Under the pieces are notes generated by a model that saw nothing but the letters and a program-made list of their open reading frames with translations, searched no databases and was not told the origin of the DNA. A program made the position numbers and the translations under genes. From assembly GCF_006538885.1 (NCBI RefSeq), contig NZ_BJLY01000001.1, positions 248,001 through 312,000 of the forward strand: a stretch of DNA of 64,000 bases, read 5' to 3'. Position 1 is the first letter of the stretch; each line of letters begins with the position of its first letter. Below, piece after piece: positions 32,800 to 42,642 of the stretch. Source of the DNA: Gluconobacter roseus NBRC 3990 (lineage in GTDB: Bacteria > Pseudomonadota > Alphaproteobacteria > Acetobacterales > Acetobacteraceae).

Positions 32800-33026
32800 A
32801 GGGTCTCTCCTTTCTCTGGGACGGGGACCGTCGCTGGTCTGACAACACAGTGATGCTCCGGAGGTTCCCGGTGGCAACTCCGGTAACGGGCTGGCCGTTA
32901 AAATTCCGTGTTCCGGGTTTGGGGAACAGCGTTTTTACGGGTATGGTTCCTGACCTTCGAAGGAATGGTCTTCCGGTCCGGGTGACCGTTTCAGGCTTTC
33001 GACGTGCTCCACTGGTATGACGGTGT

Positions 33027-35558
33027 ATGACAGACGACAGAGGTCCCGGCGCAGGGAGCAGCGCCGGAAAGGGGAAAGAACCGGAAGATCCGGCTGCGGA
33101 TGGCCCGGGGACAGGTGGCGGTTTCAGGGCCTGGGGGCGGCGGTCCCTGCTGCTGCGATGGGTGGCATTCCGGTTTCTCCGCGGCCATCGCGGCGGGGTG
33201 CTGGCGCCACAGGTTCCGACGCATCTGCAAAGCGCTTTCAAGGGGCGCCAGTTACGAACGCTGCGGCTGCTTCTTCCCTTGCATCTTCTGGCTCAGGCCG
33301 TCAGCGCGCCGGTCGTGGCGCTGGGCGTGTGGTCTTCAGGCTGCTGGCTGGCTGCGGTGCCGCTTTTAGGTGTCTGGGGAGCGTTGCTGGTCTGGATTCT
33401 TGCCATTCAGCCCAGAATTCAGAGACTGCGGGACTATTCATGCGCAGATGACCGCTCGGTCCGGCGGGCTCTTCGGCAACTGAATGGTGCTCTGGGCATC
33501 GTCTGGTTCGTCTTCATCATTCTGGCATTCCGGCTGCATCGGGAAGACGTTCATGTGCTGACGATCGGCGTATGTGCGGGTCTCATGGCGCCGTTGCTGC
33601 TCTGTGCTCCTGTGGCGGGGGCGGTTGAGGCCATGATGGTCCCGATCCTGGCGGGAATGTATGGCGCGTTGCTGGAGGGATGCCTGCACCGTTCCCTGCC
33701 GTTTACGGCGTCTTTTGTCATTGAGGTGACGGTCTGCGGACTGTTTGTCGCCGGGGTCAGCCGGCTGGTGAACGTCCTGCTGTGGCGCATGCAGATGACG
33801 CGGCTGAAAGAGCGGGAACAGTCGGAGATCCTGTCACTTCTCATGCCACGGTCTGTATCACAGGGTGGTGGCTGGCTGTGGGAGACGGATGAAGAGGGAC
33901 GCCTGCGCAATCCGTCCGCAGGGTTGTGTCAGATGCTGGGGCGGGTCGAAGCGGAGGTTGCGGGGCAAAGTCTGTACACTGTGCTGGGGCTTCCGGATTC
34001 AGCTCCTGGGAATACGCTCCTCAGGGCGGAACTCTCTGGTGCGATGTCACCGGATCTGCATCTGGCGCATTGTCTGGGCAACAGGCTTGCATTCCGGGAA
34101 CTGGCGGTCAGGGCGCTGCCTGCGGGGAAATGGTGGATGCTGACGGGGCAGCCGGTGTTCCGGGAAGGGATCTTTCGAGGCTATCGGGGCGTGGGAATGG
34201 ATGTCACGGCCCTGCAGGCGACACGGGAGCAGCATTTTCATCGGGTCAGGGTCGATGCACCTACAGGACTGCCGAACCGTCTTGCCTGTCTGGAACATGT
34301 CCAGAGAAGACTGCTGGAAGTGACGCGTGGGGCACAGGACTTTGTGCTTGCACTGGTATCGCTGGATGTTTCAGGACCGGAAGGCCGGCATGAAGTTTGT
34401 GCCGAAGAAGCGGCTTATCTTCTGCAGGTCAGCGCGTCGCGACTTGGGGCGCTGCCTGAGCAACGGGGTGAGGATCATGCCGGGGCGGGGAACCGCTTTG
34501 TGGCGCGGCACGGCGTAATGGATCTGGCAGTTATGGTGGATGTGCCGCGCGACGGAAAGGGACGCTTCCCGGCGGCGCTGGCGCAGGAAATGCTGTCAGT
34601 TCTGAGTGGCGTGGTAAAGGTTCCGGGCGGCGCTGTGGTGACGCTGGAGCCGGCGATCGGCATGGCCGTCTCGGGTGTGGAGAACGGGGATGCGCTTGTG
34701 GAGGCCGCAGAGACGGCTCTGAAAGATGCGCGGCGCGAGCGGGTCGGGCGCTACAGTATTTTCGACCCGTGCGGTGAACTGGCGGACAGTCGTCAGAAGA
34801 ACCTGTTCCGGGATGTGCGTCAGGCGCTTCAGATGAAGGCGTTCGCGCTCGTCTATCAGCCGATCGCCAGTGCCCGGACGGGTCAGGTCGTTGGTTTTGA
34901 GGCGCTGTGCCGGTGGAAAGGGTCGTCTCACGGATATCTGTCGATCGAGAAAGTCATCGACATAATCATCGAGACCGGGAACGGGCTGGAGTTTGATTTC
35001 TGGGTTCTGGAGACGGCATGTCGCACGGCGCGGCAATGGCCTTTGTCCCTGTGGGTGTCGGTCAACATGACGGCGACGCATTTTTCGCTTCCCGATATTG
35101 CGGATCGCATCTTTGATGTTCTGGAGCGGACCGGGCTGCCGCCGCAGCGCTTGCAGGTTGAAGTAACGGAAACCCGGGCGCTTGAAGCCGGGCCACTTGC
35201 CTATCATGCGTTCCGGGAACTGGAGCGCCGGGGCGTCCGGATTGCGCTGGATGATTTTGGCAAAGGCTTTTCCACGCTGATGTATCTGCGGCAGTTTCCC
35301 TTTTCCAAGATCAAACTGGATGCGGCCTTTATCCAGGATATGCTTCAGGATGCGCGCAGTGCGGCAGTGGTGCGGAACGTGATCGAACTGGCGATGGATC
35401 TGGGAATTGCGGTGACAGCGGAGGGTGTGTCTTCACCGGAGCATTACCGGCATCTGCAGGAGCATGGCTGCACGGAGGTGCGGGGGTTCTTTCTGGGACC
35501 ACCTGTGCCGGAAGAGACTGTGCCCCTGTGCTGGAGACGGAATGTGGCGGGTCTGTGA
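33027..35558 (+). CDS. Membrane PAS-GGDEF-EAL protein, probable c-di-GMP phosphodiesterase
   Basis: 843 residues. Several membrane helices (about 65-240), a PAS-like domain (about 275-400, GGGWLWETDEEGRLRNPSAGLCQMLG), a GGDEF-like domain whose signature is lost (AGAGNRFVARHG), then an EAL domain with E625-A-L627 in VVGFEALCRW, NMTATHF, EVTETRAL, IALDDFGKGFSTL and AEGV. All EAL metal residues appear present, so c-di-GMP hydrolysis is expected, with the degenerate GGDEF possibly regulatory. Start ATG 33027 has only a weak ribosome site. It lies just before folP (11 bases), and the flagellar and che genes nearby fit a motility role. Confidence 0.85.
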   Translation: MTDDRGPGAGSSAGKGKEPEDPAADGPGTGGGFRAWGRRSLLLRWVAFRFLRGHRGGVLAPQVPTHLQSAFKGRQLRTLRLLLPLHLLAQAVSAPVVALGVWSSGCWLAAVPLLGVWGALLVWILAIQPRIQRLRDYSCADDRSVRRALRQLNGALGIVWFVFIILAFRLHREDVHVLTIGVCAGLMAPLLLCAPVAGAVEAMMVPILAGMYGALLEGCLHRSLPFTASFVIEVTVCGLFVAGVSRLVNVLLWRMQMTRLKEREQSEILSLLMPRSVSQGGGWLWETDEEGRLRNPSAGLCQMLGRVEAEVAGQSLYTVLGLPDSAPGNTLLRAELSGAMSPDLHLAHCLGNRLAFRELAVRALPAGKWWMLTGQPVFREGIFRGYRGVGMDVTALQATREQHFHRVRVDAPTGLPNRLACLEHVQRRLLEVTRGAQDFVLALVSLDVSGPEGRHEVCAEEAAYLLQVSASRLGALPEQRGEDHAGAGNRFVARHGVMDLAVMVDVPRDGKGRFPAALAQEMLSVLSGVVKVPGGAVVTLEPAIGMAVSGVENGDALVEAAETALKDARRERVGRYSIFDPCGELADSRQKNLFRDVRQALQMKAFALVYQPIASARTGQVVGFEALCRWKGSSHGYLSIEKVIDIIIETGNGLEFDFWVLETACRTARQWPLSLWVSVNMTATHFSLPDIADRIFDVLERTGLPPQRLQVEVTETRALEAGPLAYHAFRELERRGVRIALDDFGKGFSTLMYLRQFPFSKIKLDAAFIQDMLQDARSAAVVRNVIELAMDLGIAVTAEGVSSPEHYRHLQEHGCTEVRGFFLGPPVPEETVPLCWRRNVAGL

Positions 35559-35569
35559 AAGGGGTGGCA

Positions 35570-36382
35570 ATGGGGAAGCATTGGAAGATCCCGTCTGAAA
35601 ATGGATCTGTGGCGGTGATGGGAATCGTGAATGTCACCCCGGATTCTTTTTCCGATGGGGGGCAGTTTTTGCGGCCCGAGGCTGCGCTTGAGCATGGGCG
35701 CGCCCTGCTGGCGGACGGGGCGGATCTGCTGGATCTGGGAGCGGAATCCACGCGGCCGGGTTTTGAACCGGTATCCGCAGAGGAGGAATGGGCGCGGCTT
35801 TCGCCTGTTGTGGGAACGCTGGTGGGGGAAGGGGCCGTCGTTTCAGTGGATACGACCAAGGCGTTCGTCGCAAAGCAGGCGCTGGAGGCTGGTGCTACGG
35901 TTATCAATGATGTGTGGGGGCTGCAGGCTGATCCGGAAATGGCATCTGTGGTGGCGGATTCGGATGCGGTGGCCGTGCTGATGCATAACCGGCATGAGGT
36001 GGATGCGGCGCTTGATCTGCGCGCGGACTGGCGACGGTTTTTCGACCGATCACTGGAGCTGGCGGAGGGGGCCGGGCTGGCGCGGAAGCGGATCGTGCTC
36101 GATCCCGGTGTCGGGTTTGGCAAGACGCAGGCTCAGAATGTCGAGGCTGTGGCACGGCTTGGGGAGTTGCGGTCCGAATATGGACTGCCGGTTCTGCTGG
36201 GGGTGTCTCGCAAGTCGATGTTCGGGCATTTTCTGGGGCGCGCGGCGTCCGAGCGGCTGGCGGGAACGCTGGCGACCAATCTGTATGGAGCGGAGCAGGG
36301 AGCCGCGATCCTGCGGGTGCATGACGTGCGCGAACATGTGGATGCGCTGAAAATGCGCCAGATTCTGAAGGATGTCCGATGA
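35570..36382 (+). CDS. folP: Dihydropteroate synthase
   Basis: 270 residues. VMGIVNVTPDSFSDGG, LGAESTRPG, INDVWGLQ and LDPGVGFGKT-x-QN are the pterin- and diphosphate-binding loops of FolP, with VSRKSMFG for the C-terminal Lys-Ser phosphate contact. Condenses 6-hydroxymethyl-dihydropterin diphosphate with p-aminobenzoate. Start ATG 35570 has AAAGGGG at good spacing; the frame is open a little further upstream but overlaps the EAL gene. First of folP-folBK-folE. Confidence 0.95.
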   Translation: MGKHWKIPSENGSVAVMGIVNVTPDSFSDGGQFLRPEAALEHGRALLADGADLLDLGAESTRPGFEPVSAEEEWARLSPVVGTLVGEGAVVSVDTTKAFVAKQALEAGATVINDVWGLQADPEMASVVADSDAVAVLMHNRHEVDAALDLRADWRRFFDRSLELAEGAGLARKRIVLDPGVGFGKTQAQNVEAVARLGELRSEYGLPVLLGVSRKSMFGHFLGRAASERLAGTLATNLYGAEQGAAILRVHDVREHVDALKMRQILKDVR

Positions 36383-37278
36383 TCGTTCCTGCCCTGACTT
36401 CTGTTTTCGTGCGGGATCTGTGTCTGTTTGGCTATCACGGTGTGCTGCCGGAAGAGACGCGGATCGGGCAGCGCTTTGTGGTCGATATCGAGATCCGGGC
36501 CGATCTGTCAGGCGCGATTGCGGGCGATGATTACGAGCAGGCCGTCTGTTACGGGACGCTGTGCGATATCGCTTCGGCCATCGTGACGGGACAGCCTCTT
36601 CAGCTCATCGAAACAGTGGCGGGGCGTATCGCCGAGATGGTGCTGGCGGGGTTGGAGCGTGTGGAATGGGTGCGGGTCGAGGTGCGCAAGCCTTCCGCGC
36701 CAGTGCCTTATGCGGTTTCAGGGACGGCGGTGTCCGTGGAGCAGGCCCGGGTGCATGAGGTTGCGTTCTCGCTGGGAAGCAATCTGGGGGAGCGCGAGGC
36801 TGTTCTGGCGGCGGCGGTGGATCGGCTGTCGCTTGTGAACGGGCTTGAGATTACGGATGTGTCGTCACTGTATGACAGCGCGCCCTGGGGCGGGGTGGAG
36901 CAGCCGGCATTTGTGAATATCTGCGCCACCGGGCGGACGACGCTGGAGCCTCATGCGCTTCTGCGGGTCTGCAAGGCGATCGAGGCCGATCTGGGGCGTG
37001 TGCCGGGTGTGCGCTGGGGCGCGCGGGCTGTTGATATCGACATTCTTTATTATGGAGCGCGGGACGTCCGGGACCGGGTTCTGACCCTGCCGCATGCGTA
37101 TCTGTTCGAGCGGGCTTTTGTGCTCGAGCCCCTTGCAGAAATTGATCCAGATCACGTCATTGGTGGACGTCGCGTGCGGGACGCGCTAGCAGTCCTGCCG
37201 CGGAGCCTGGGGGATGTGACCCGGCGCGCACCTGACGGCACCGGCCGTTGGGGCATCAAGGAGCCTGAACCCGCATGA
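36379..37278 (+). CDS. folKB: Fused dihydroneopterin aldolase and HPPK (FolB-FolK)
   Basis: 299 residues. Residues 1-120 are FolB ([66 protein letters not shown]). Residues 127-299 are FolK ([81 protein letters not shown]). The fusion couples two consecutive steps of pterin synthesis. ATG overlaps the folP stop by four bases. Note that FolB comes before FolK. Confidence 0.93.
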   Translation: MIVPALTSVFVRDLCLFGYHGVLPEETRIGQRFVVDIEIRADLSGAIAGDDYEQAVCYGTLCDIASAIVTGQPLQLIETVAGRIAEMVLAGLERVEWVRVEVRKPSAPVPYAVSGTAVSVEQARVHEVAFSLGSNLGEREAVLAAAVDRLSLVNGLEITDVSSLYDSAPWGGVEQPAFVNICATGRTTLEPHALLRVCKAIEADLGRVPGVRWGARAVDIDILYYGARDVRDRVLTLPHAYLFERAFVLEPLAEIDPDHVIGGRRVRDALAVLPRSLGDVTRRAPDGTGRWGIKEPEPA

Positions 37279-37949
37279 CCAACCTGAACGCCACGATCAT
37301 GACCGCCGCCTCGGCACGTCTGTCGGACAGTCAGGACAGCCTTTCTTCCGAAGAACTGCGTCCCATGGGAGCATTGCCGCTGCCAGCGGATGCGGAAGTG
37401 CGGATTGCGGGTGCCGTGCGGGAGATCCTTGAGGCACTGGGCGAAAATCCGGAGCGTGAAGGCCTGCTCGATACGCCGCAGCGCGTGGCGAAGATGTATC
37501 TCGAAGTTTTCAGTGGCCTGCATCAGGACCCGCGGGATCATCTGAAGACGCAGTTTTCGGCGGATCGGCATCATGGCGCGGTGATCGTCAAGGACATCCG
37601 CTTCCATTCCATGTGCGAGCATCATCTGCTGCCGGTCTATGGCAAGGCGCATGTTGCCTATCTGCCAGCAGGTGGCCGCCTGACAGGGTTGAGCAAGATT
37701 GCACGGCTGGTCGAGGGCTTTGCCCGTCGTCCGCAGCTTCAGGAGCGCCTGACGGACCAGATCGCGCAGGGCATGGAAGATGTGCTCGCGCCGGAAGCCG
37801 TGCTGGTCGTGATCGAGGCCGAGCATATGTGCATGAGCATGCGCGGCGTGCGCTCGCCCGGGTCCACGACCGTGACCTCCATTGCGCGGGGCACCTGGCT
37901 GCGGGATAGCGCAGCCAGAATGGAAATCATGTCGCTTCTGCGGGGCTGA
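37275..37949 (+). CDS. folE: GTP cyclohydrolase I
   Basis: 224 residues. Zn ligands C114 and H117 ([19 protein letters not shown]) and C186 ([22 protein letters not shown]). Makes dihydroneopterin triphosphate from GTP, the first step of folate synthesis and, through QueD (40616), of queuosine synthesis. Its ATG overlaps the folB-folK stop by four bases. N-terminal extension of about 40 residues is poorly conserved. Confidence 0.95.
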   Translation: MTNLNATIMTAASARLSDSQDSLSSEELRPMGALPLPADAEVRIAGAVREILEALGENPEREGLLDTPQRVAKMYLEVFSGLHQDPRDHLKTQFSADRHHGAVIVKDIRFHSMCEHHLLPVYGKAHVAYLPAGGRLTGLSKIARLVEGFARRPQLQERLTDQIAQGMEDVLAPEAVLVVIEAEHMCMSMRGVRSPGSTTVTSIARGTWLRDSAARMEIMSLLRG

Positions 37950-37965
37950 GACAGCTCTTCCGGCT

Positions 37966-38808
37966 TCAGACCGGCGTGGCAGGCTTGATGTCGTAGGCCT
38001 TCTGCACGAGTTCGGGACGCTTGCCGAGGCCGTCCGTCACCTTCTGGCTCCAGATGGCGTCCAGCTGTTCGCGCTGCTGGGGAATGATCTCTTTCGGTTC
38101 CACGTTCCGGTAGGTGTCGATGGCACCAGTCAGGACGCCGATTGTCGTCTCAAAGACGGGTTCCGGATCGTACTGCTCGTGCGGGAAGGCAATCTTGCTG
38201 TAATCGAACAGGCGCCGGGCAGGATCGTCCTGCCAGCTCTTCCATGTTTCAAACATGCGGTCGTTGAAGCCGGTGAGAAACGGACCCGGATTGACGGTGG
38301 CCACCTCGATTCCAAACTCCTTCACTTCCTGGCTCAGCGCGGAGGCAATGGCTTCCAGGGCGTGTTTGGACGATGAATAGGCTCCGGCGAACGGGTCTGT
38401 AGTCAGACCGGCGACGGAAGACATGAAGACAACGCGGCCCTTCTTCTTCGCGACCATTTTCCGCAGTATGAGCTGCGTGAGCATGACGGGGCCAATGATA
38501 TTGACTTCGTACTGACGGCGGAGGTTTTCGGCTGGAATGTCGGCGACGGAGCCGCCTTCGGAAATACCGGCATTGTTGAGCAGGATGTCCACGTCCCAGT
38601 CTGCGGCTTTCTGGCGATCACCTTCGCAGGTCACATCGAGCTTCTCGACCCGCAGGGAGACGCCGCGTTTTTTTGCGTCTTCGGAAACGGCATGGACCTG
38701 TGCGGCGATTTCTACGCCCGCGATGACGTTAAATCCTTTTGCAGCCAGTCGCAGGGCGACTTCATGCCCGAATCCGGTGCCTGCGCCTGTGATGAGGATG
38801 GTTTTCAT
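37966..38808 (-). CDS. Short-chain dehydrogenase/reductase
   Basis: 280 residues, classical SDR: TGAGTGFG at 7-14, NNAG at 78-81, Ser near 130, Y144 and K148 (AYSSSKHALEAIASAL), and NPGPFLTGFNDRMFE after strand 6. The C-terminus is extended with a helical region (IIPQQREQLDAIWSQK). Stands alone, convergent with folE and divergent from the acetyltransferase. Substrate unknown; a carbonyl or alcohol substrate is likely. Confidence 0.8.
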   Translation of the reverse strand: MKTILITGAGTGFGHEVALRLAAKGFNVIAGVEIAAQVHAVSEDAKKRGVSLRVEKLDVTCEGDRQKAADWDVDILLNNAGISEGGSVADIPAENLRRQYEVNIIGPVMLTQLILRKMVAKKKGRVVFMSSVAGLTTDPFAGAYSSSKHALEAIASALSQEVKEFGIEVATVNPGPFLTGFNDRMFETWKSWQDDPARRLFDYSKIAFPHEQYDPEPVFETTIGVLTGAIDTYRNVEPKEIIPQQREQLDAIWSQKVTDGLGKRPELVQKAYDIKPATPV

Positions 38809-38933
38809 GCTGTTCTTTCCTGACCTGAGGAGGTTACCCTTATCCCAACGCGCCGGTCAGTTCCGTCGTTCCGTTTCTTCTGCCCCGGTTGGCAGGTCCG
38901 GATGTCCGGCATCAGAATGAAGGAGTGATGCCC

Positions 38934-39539
38934 ATGTCCTTTGGAAACAACGTTTTTCAGGCTCTGACGCGCTATGCGCTGGCGGCCCAGATTGATGAAT
39001 GGGGCTGGGATATTGGCCCGCACACCTATGGTGCGCCTACGGTTCTGGAAGTGGGGGAGGCCGGGCTCAGGATGGGCGATTACTGTTCGATCGGGCCGAA
39101 TGTCACGATTGTTCTGGGTAACCATCGCGCCGATCTGGTCAGCACCTATCCGTTTAAAACGCTTTCAAATTTCTGGCCGCCGGCTGCGGAAGGGCAGGAG
39201 GATCATTCGTCGAAAGGCGATGTGGTCATCGGTAATGATGTCTGGCTGGGGGCGCATGCCACGATCATGTCGGGAGTGACGATCGGGGACGGGGCGGTCA
39301 TTGCCGCGCAGGCGCTCGTGACGAAACCGGTGCCGCCTTATGCGATTGTCGGCGGGAATCCCGCAAAAGTGATCCGCTACCGGTTTTCTGAATCCGTGAT
39401 CTCCCGACTGCTGGCGCTGGCCTGGTGGGAGTGGCCGGAAGAGGTCGTGAAAGAGCGGTCTGCTGGATTGATGAGCGACGATATCGAGGCGTTTCTGGAT
39501 CTGTATGAGGCGCCGCAGGAGAACGAGGCAGAGCCCTGA
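38934..39539 (+). CDS. CatB-type hexapeptide O-acetyltransferase
   Basis: 201 residues. Left-handed beta-helix repeats: MGDYCSIGPNVTIVLGNHRADLVSTYPF, the loop GDVVIGNDVWLGAHATIMSGVTIGDGAVIAAQALVTKPVPPYAIVGGNPAKVIRYRF, typical of the xenobiotic/CatB and virginiamycin acetyltransferase family, with the catalytic His in NHRADL. Start ATG 38934 is preferred: AGGAG lies eight bases upstream, whereas ATG 38928 is too close. Target sugar or xenobiotic unknown. Confidence 0.8.
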   Translation: MSFGNNVFQALTRYALAAQIDEWGWDIGPHTYGAPTVLEVGEAGLRMGDYCSIGPNVTIVLGNHRADLVSTYPFKTLSNFWPPAAEGQEDHSSKGDVVIGNDVWLGAHATIMSGVTIGDGAVIAAQALVTKPVPPYAIVGGNPAKVIRYRFSESVISRLLALAWWEWPEEVVKERSAGLMSDDIEAFLDLYEAPQENEAEP

Positions 39540-39695
39540 GGGGACTTTGCCGTACGGTTTTTTGAAGCGGGGGCGCAGGAACCATTCCAAGTGCTGGCGC
39601 GATTGGCTCCTGTCGGGAAACGTGCCGCGACATGGGGCGATCGGTCTGGTCCTTCGGAAGTGGTGACGGTTTTCCCTGTATCGAAGGGGATCTTG

Positions 39696-40595
39696 ATGAG
39701 CACCGCGGAAACGATGATGTCGCAGATGGCGGAAAAAGGGGGCTTCATTGCTGCTCTGGACCAGAGCGGGGGCTCCACGCCCGGTGCGTTGAAGCAGTAT
39801 GGCATCCCGGAAAGTGACTATTCCGGCGAGAACGAGATGTTCGCGCTCATGCATGAAATGCGGGTGCGGATCATCACGGCGCCTGCGTTTACCGGGGACA
39901 AGGTGATCGGGGCCATCCTGTTTGAGCGCACAATGGATGGCGACGTGAACGGCGAGCCTGTCCCGGCCTATCTGTGGCGGGAGCGGGGTGTTGTTCCGTT
40001 CGTGAAGATTGACAAGGGGCTGGAAGCGGAGGCGGACGGTGTTCAGCTGATGAAGCCGATGCCGGGGCTGGATGATCTGCTGGAGCGGGCTGTAAAGCTG
40101 GGCGTTTATGGGACGAAGGAGCGGTCTACGATCCGTCTGCCTTCTGAAAGCGGGATCCGGGCCGTTGTGCAGCAGCAGTTTGCCGTGGCGGAGCAGGTCC
40201 GCAAGCATGGGCTGGTGCCCATCCTTGAGCCGGAAGTGCTCATCAAGAGCCCGGACAAGAAAGCCTGTGAGCAGCTTTTGCATGACTGTGTTCTGGAAGA
40301 GCTTCAGAAGCTTCCCGAAGACGCCCGGATCATGCTGAAGGTGACGATCCCGGAAGTTGCGGATCTGTATGACGATATTGCCCGTGATCCGCGTATGGTC
40401 CGGGTTGTGGCGTTGTCTGGCGGGTATCCGCTGGATCAGGCCTGCGAGAAGCTGCGGCACAATCACTGGATGATTGCGAGCTTCTCCCGTGCCCTGATTG
40501 GCGATCTGCGGCATCAGATGGATGATGCGCAGTTCGATACGACGCTCGCAGAGGCGATCGACGAGATCTACGAGGCGTCGGTCAACAAGGTCTGA
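39696..40595 (+). CDS. fda: Class I fructose-bisphosphate aldolase
   Basis: 299 residues of the class I aldolase type found in bacteria. FIAALDQSGGSTPGALKQYG, VPFVKIDKGLE, LEPEVLIKSPDKKACEQLLHDC, and Schiff-base K215 in MLKVTIPE. Cleaves or forms fructose-1,6-bisphosphate, pairing with GlpX (16370) for gluconeogenic flux to the pentose phosphate pathway. AAGGGG precedes ATG 39696. Monocistronic as far as seen. Confidence 0.9.
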   Translation: MSTAETMMSQMAEKGGFIAALDQSGGSTPGALKQYGIPESDYSGENEMFALMHEMRVRIITAPAFTGDKVIGAILFERTMDGDVNGEPVPAYLWRERGVVPFVKIDKGLEAEADGVQLMKPMPGLDDLLERAVKLGVYGTKERSTIRLPSESGIRAVVQQQFAVAEQVRKHGLVPILEPEVLIKSPDKKACEQLLHDCVLEELQKLPEDARIMLKVTIPEVADLYDDIARDPRMVRVVALSGGYPLDQACEKLRHNHWMIASFSRALIGDLRHQMDDAQFDTTLAEAIDEIYEASVNKV

Positions 40596-40615
40596 GGCAG
40601 GCCTTTGGCCGGATG

Positions 40616-41143
40616 TCAGGAAATGCTGGCGTCCGGCCGGTTCCACCAGCACTGTTCGGGTGGGCGGGATACGGCGGGCAGATAATGCTGCGGGTTGCCG
40701 CCGAGGCGCACGGTGTTGGTCGGGGTTTCTTCCAGTTCGATCTCGTGCACGCGCAGAATATCGCCCTGATCCGCAAGGATGGCGGTTAATTTGGCGAGCA
40801 TGAGAGCGGCCATAAGCTCGGTTGTCGGATCACCTGGCGTGACGACGATCCGGCTGGCGCGCTCGGGTTCGTTCTCACGGAACCATGCGAGGAGCGGATC
40901 GGTTTCCGAAAGTTGGAGTGCGTGATCGAGGCTGTTATCCACGAAATGGTGCCAGCGCGTCTTGGCCTCGGCGAAAGGCAGGATCATGTTCGCATGGCCG
41001 TCCAGCCGGGCCTGTTTCGCCGGGCGCAGCGTCACGCGGACATATTCGTTATGGCCGTGCGGGATGGCGCAGCGTTCGCTGGCGCCCGTGATAAGCCGGT
41101 GTCCCATGCAGAAGCGACGGGTGAAGACCAGTTCAGCGGTCAT
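40616..41143 (-). CDS. queD: 6-carboxytetrahydropterin synthase QueD-like
   Basis: 175 residues, 6-pyruvoyl-tetrahydropterin-synthase fold. Zn-binding H15 (RFCMGHRL), H29 and H31 ([14 protein letters not shown]), catalytic Cys C25, and [12 protein letters not shown] near the end. Somewhat longer than E. coli QueD. Converts dihydroneopterin triphosphate, the FolE product, to 6-carboxytetrahydropterin for queuosine. Its ATG overlaps the queC stop by four bases; order on the minus strand is queE, queC, queD. Confidence 0.88.
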   Translation of the reverse strand: MTAELVFTRRFCMGHRLITGASERCAIPHGHNEYVRVTLRPAKQARLDGHANMILPFAEAKTRWHHFVDNSLDHALQLSETDPLLAWFRENEPERASRIVVTPGDPTTELMAALMLAKLTAILADQGDILRVHEIELEETPTNTVRLGGNPQHYLPAVSRPPEQCWWNRPDASIS

Positions 41144-41865
41144 GCGGCGCCTCCCTCAGAGCGGTTCTGCTGGTAACGGCGCCAGCCCTCGGCACGCAGA
41201 TTGCAGGCCGGGCAGGTGCCGCAGCCGTAACCCCAGTCATGCCGGTGCGTGCGGTCGCCCATATAGCAGGAATGACTGTCACGATTGATGACATCTACGA
41301 GTTTCTGGCCGCCGAGTTCTTCGGTCAGATCCCAGGTCTGGGCCTTGTCGATCCACATCAGGGGTGTGTGCAGGACGAAGCGCTGGTCCATGCCGAGGTT
41401 CAGGGCGACCTGAAGCGCCTTGATCGTGTCGTCCCGGCAGTCTGGATAGCCGGAATAATCGGTTTCGCAGACACCGGTGACGATATGGCGCGCATTGCGG
41501 CGGACGGCAAGGGCGGCAGCGAAGGTCAGGAAGATGATATTGCGGCCCGGTACGAAGGTGTTGGGCAGGCCGTTTTCGCTCAGGCCGATCTCGGCCTCGC
41601 GGGTCAGGGCCGTTTCGGACAGGGCGCCGAGGGAGGCGAGGTCGATCGTGTGATCTTCGCCGAGGCGTGCTTTCCAGTCCGGCGAAAAGGCAGCCATCTC
41701 GTTACGCAGGGTTTCGCGGCATTCGAGTTCGATGGCGTGGCGCTGTCCGTAGGCGTACCCGACCGTTTCGATACGGTCGAAGCGGGAGAGGGCCCAGGCG
41801 AGGCAGGTTGCGGAATCCTGACCGCCGGAAAACAGGACAAGAGCAGTGTTGCTGCTGATGGTCAT
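41140..41865 (-). CDS. queC: 7-cyano-7-deazaguanine synthase QueC
   Basis: 241 residues, PP-loop ATPase with S13-G-G-Q-D-S18 ([17 protein letters not shown]) and a C-terminal Zn-cysteine cluster ([25 protein letters not shown], cysteines spread over 30 residues). Converts 7-carboxy-7-deazaguanine to preQ0 at the expense of ATP and ammonia. Two bases after queE. Confidence 0.95.
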   Translation of the reverse strand: MTISSNTALVLFSGGQDSATCLAWALSRFDRIETVGYAYGQRHAIELECRETLRNEMAAFSPDWKARLGEDHTIDLASLGALSETALTREAEIGLSENGLPNTFVPGRNIIFLTFAAALAVRRNARHIVTGVCETDYSGYPDCRDDTIKALQVALNLGMDQRFVLHTPLMWIDKAQTWDLTEELGGQKLVDVINRDSHSCYMGDRTHRHDWGYGCGTCPACNLRAEGWRRYQQNRSEGGAA

Positions 41866-41867
41866 GG

Positions 41868-42509
41868 TCAGGGGATTCCGATCAGCTTGTGGGTCTGGAG
41901 CGACAGGCGCCAGCGCGGATGACGCAGGCAGTAGGCGACGGCGGCCTGTGTGTTGGCGATGCGGTCGGGGCCGTCCATCGGCTGGAGCCAGAAATGACGG
42001 AAGGAAAGCTGTTCGAACAGCTCGGGCGGGAGTTCCGGCTGGGGATAGACCAGCTTGAGTTCCGCGCCTTCGGTCTGCACGAGTGTACCGCCCGGTTTGG
42101 GGCTGACGCAGACCCAGTCGATTCCCGCGGGGGCCGCGATGGTGCCGTTGGTTTCCACAGCAATCTCGAAGCCGCGGGCCTTTACGGCGGCGATCAGGGC
42201 GTCATCGAGCTGGAGCAGGGGTTCGCCGCCCGTGAAGACGACATAGCGCCGGCCGCTGTCATCGGCCGTACCAGTCCAGCAGGCTGCAATAGTATCGGCC
42301 AAGGCTTCGGCGGTCTCGAAACGCCCGCCGCCTTCACCGTCCGTGCCGATGAAATCGGTATCACAGAACGTGCAGGCGGCCGTGGCGCGATCCTGCTCGC
42401 GGCCCGACCACAGGTTGCAGCCGGCGAAGCGGCAGAACACCGACGCGCGGCCTGTCTGTGCACCCTCGCCCTGGAGGGTCACGAACATTTCCTTCACAGC
42501 ATATGACAT
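41868..42509 (-). CDS. queE: 7-carboxy-7-deazaguanine synthase QueE
   Basis: 213 residues. Radical SAM enzyme with the expanded CX14CX2C cluster motif of one QueE subgroup (C31, C46, C49) rather than the usual CX3CX2[35 protein letters not shown] and [25 protein letters not shown] are QueE features. Start ATG 42509 gives [10 protein letters not shown]; the frame is open further upstream without family similarity. No preQ1 riboswitch is recognisable in the 130 bases upstream. Confidence 0.93.
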   Translation of the reverse strand: MSYAVKEMFVTLQGEGAQTGRASVFCRFAGCNLWSGREQDRATAACTFCDTDFIGTDGEGGGRFETAEALADTIAACWTGTADDSGRRYVVFTGGEPLLQLDDALIAAVKARGFEIAVETNGTIAAPAGIDWVCVSPKPGGTLVQTEGAELKLVYPQPELPPELFEQLSFRHFWLQPMDGPDRIANTQAAVAYCLRHPRWRLSLQTHKLIGIP

Positions 42510-42642
42510 GACCGCAGCATGTCGGCGAGGTTGGCGCCGGATGCAAGGGAAATCATCAACTCGGGTCGATGCAGCGCCACAAGAGGGATGTTTCGGCGGC
42601 AGGGGGGATGGGCAGGGCCCGCTTTCATGGTAGGGAGAGCGC

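Noticed and set aside
39165-40652. Long minus-strand frame antisense to the acetyltransferase and aldolase genes
   Set aside because: Both plus-strand proteins have full family motifs; the antisense frame is His/Arg/Pro-rich noise.
42510-42642. preQ1 riboswitch upstream of queE
   Set aside because: No recognisable preQ1 aptamer core next to the queE start; sequence there is GC-rich and unstructured to the eye.
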